A stretch of DNA of 7,914 nucleotides from positions 5,952 to 13,865 of the forward strand of contig QXYP01000099.1 in NCBI GenBank assembly GCA_009886815.1, in the 5' to 3' direction. Shown here in pieces: positions 6,734 to 7,914 of this stretch; position 1 is the first letter of the stretch, and the number at the start of each line of letters is the position of its first letter. The notes beneath the pieces are model-generated. The model made no database searches. It had not been told where the DNA came from and worked only from the letters and a program-made list of their open reading frames with translations. This DNA comes from Halieaceae bacterium (GTDB lineage: Bacteria > Pseudomonadota > Gammaproteobacteria > Pseudomonadales > Halieaceae). Both the position numbers and the translations under genes were made by a program.

Positions 6734-7914
6734 ACCTGAGCCTCCTCAGCATCACGTTTTGGTAGTGGACCAATCGACAAGCTGTCGACTCGGCGACCTC
6801 CGTAAATGAGGTTAACCAGCGCTCTGGTACCCAAAATTGCGGTAAACATGGACGTTATGATGCCTAGAGATAAAGTGACTGCAAAACCCTTGATGGGTCC
6901 CGTACCCACTGCATATAAAATGACGGCCACAATAAGCGTTGTGATGTTGGCGTCGAGAATCGTCGCTACAGCCCGCTCAAAACCCGCATCGATGGCCATT
7001 TGAGGGGACATGCGTCGGGCCAACTCCTCTCTTATTCGGGCGAAAATCAGAACGTTAGCATCGACAGCCATTCCCACCGTTAAAACGATACCAGCAATAC
7101 CGGGCAGGGTTAGGGTAGCGCCCAGAAGCGACATGAAGGCGAGCAGCAGCACCAAGTTAGTAGTGAGAGCAACAACCGCTGCAACACCGAAGACCCGGTA
7201 GTAAAGCACCATGAAGATAACCACTAAAGCGAGGCCTATTTGCACCGACTTCACACCCAGAGCAATATTTTCAGCGCCCAGCGACGGGCCCACAGTGCGC
7301 TCTTCGACGAAAGTAATGGGCGCGGCCAACGCCCCAGCTCTGAGCATTAGCGCAAGCTCAGAGGCTTCACCGGGAGAATCTAGACCGGTGATTTGAAATG
7401 ATGCCCCTAAAGCAGACTGGATAACCGGAGCAGTGAGCAATTTCTTTTCGTCGTAGGGCACCCTAACGACCACTTCCTCACCGTTTTCATCTTGCTCATA
7501 CCGAGTTCGATATTTGCGCTCAATAAACAAAACGCCCATTCGCCGCTTAATATTGTTGCGCGTAGACCGAGACATCAGCATGCCGCCTTCGCCATCCAAT
7601 GTAATGGAAACATTGGGCTGGTTGTTCTGGTCAAAACCGGCTGCGGCATTGGAAACACGTTCGCCGGTGATAATCATTTCGCGCTCAAGCCACTCTGTCA
7701 TGCCCGCACGATTATCACCGCGATACTCAAAGCGCTGCCGCTCGGTCACCGGAGCGTTGGTTTCTGCCACTAGGCGAAACTCAAGGTTTGCGACCTTGCC
7801 TAAAATCCTCTTGGCTTCGGCGGTGTCTTGAATACCGGGTAGCTCTACGACGATGCGATCGGAACCTTGCTTCTGCACTAGCGGCTCAGAAACTCCCAAC
7901 TCATTCACTCGATT
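6730..7914 (-). CDS. secD: Protein translocase subunit SecD, N-terminal part cut off by the window edge
   Basis: SecD partners SecF in the proton-driven SecDF complex. The visible frame runs to the window edge with 394 residues, corresponding to the C-terminal two thirds of a protein of about 615. The first visible residues NRVNELGVSEP are internal to SecD, so the GTG at 7908 encodes the valine of NRVNELG and is not a start. Recognisable parts are VVELPGIQD of the periplasmic P1 domain, SFQITGLDSPGEASELALMLRAGALAAP, VEERTVGPSLG, and five membrane helices from about residue 222 of the visible part. These include LPGIAGIVLTVGMAVDANVLI with the conserved DAN, then FDANITTL-like DANITTLIVAVILYAVGTG and GFAVTLSLGIITSMFTA. 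The upstream end, and yajC expected before it, lie to the right. Confidence 0.97.
   Translation of the reverse strand, partial: NRVNELGVSEPLVQKQGSDRIVVELPGIQDTAEAKRILGKVANLEFRLVAETNAPVTERQRFEYRGDNRAGMTEWLEREMIITGERVSNAAAGFDQNNQPNVSITLDGEGGMLMSRSTRNNIKRRMGVLFIERKYRTRYEQDENGEEVVVRVPYDEKKLLTAPVIQSALGASFQITGLDSPGEASELALMLRAGALAAPITFVEERTVGPSLGAENIALGVKSVQIGLALVVIFMVLYYRVFGVAAVVALTTNLVLLLAFMSLLGATLTLPGIAGIVLTVGMAVDANVLIFARIREELARRMSPQMAIDAGFERAVATILDANITTLIVAVILYAVGTGPIKGFAVTLSLGIITSMFTAILGTRALVNLIYGGRRVDSLSIGPLPKRDAEEAQV

Noticed and set aside
6806..7831. Plus-strand frames opposite secD
   Set aside because: Antisense to the intact SecD frame, with arginine- and serine-rich shadow translations and no signals.
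7906..7908. GTG as a possible start of a shorter SecD
   Set aside because: It encodes the valine of the internal SecD motif NRVNELG, and the frame continues to the window edge.
1..7914. A novel defence, mobile or biosynthetic system in this window
   Set aside because: Every base is accounted for by conserved housekeeping genes or short intergenic gaps; there are no unknown genes, long repeats or composition breaks that I can see.

Overview
This window is a conserved housekeeping block from a gammaproteobacterium with roughly balanced base composition. On the minus strand lies the 5' part of an iron-sulfur cluster (isc) operon in the classical order iscR-iscS-iscU-iscA-hscB-hscA, preceded by trmJ. 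On the plus strand, divergent from trmJ, is suhB. Beyond suhB and convergent with it is the secD-secF pair, again on the minus strand. The proteins resemble their E. coli counterparts closely (IscU, IscA and IscS can be aligned almost residue for residue from memory). The suhB/trmJ-isc neighbourhood is typical of gammaproteobacteria. From memory, the link to secDF resembles Pseudomonas-like genomes more than enterics. A marine or environmental member of the Pseudomonadales/Cellvibrionales side of the class is a reasonable but unproven guess.

Layout. 1-1073 (-): N-terminal 357 residues of hscA, cut by the left edge; fdx and iscX would be expected further left. 1082-1621 (-): hscB. 1624-1947 (-): iscA. 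1947-2330 (-): iscU, whose GTG start is supported by a strong ribosome binding site and by the E. coli N-terminus. 2369-3595 (-): iscS. 3609-4064 (-): iscR. 4065-4139: control region with two abutting 25-bp sites that resemble IscR Type 1 operators. 4140-4883 (-): trmJ. 4884-5013: divergent trmJ/suhB region with a plausible suhB promoter and leader hairpin. 5014-5808 (+): suhB. 5819-6733 (-): secF. 6730-7914 (-): secD, cut by the right edge and lacking its N-terminal part.

How it works together. IscS takes sulfur from cysteine and passes it to the scaffold IscU. IscA is an A-type carrier, and HscA with its J-partner HscB promotes cluster release from IscU. IscR carries its own Fe-S cluster and represses the operon when clusters are plentiful. 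TrmJ methylates tRNA, SuhB is an inositol-monophosphatase-family protein, and SecDF supports protein export; these share only the neighbourhood. All intergenic gaps are short and no stretch over 300 bases lacks a gene. I see no mobile elements, RNA genes, CRISPR arrays or broken genes, and no sign of an undescribed system. The points worth a second look are regulatory: the tandem operators, the suhB leader, and the translational coupling in the operon.
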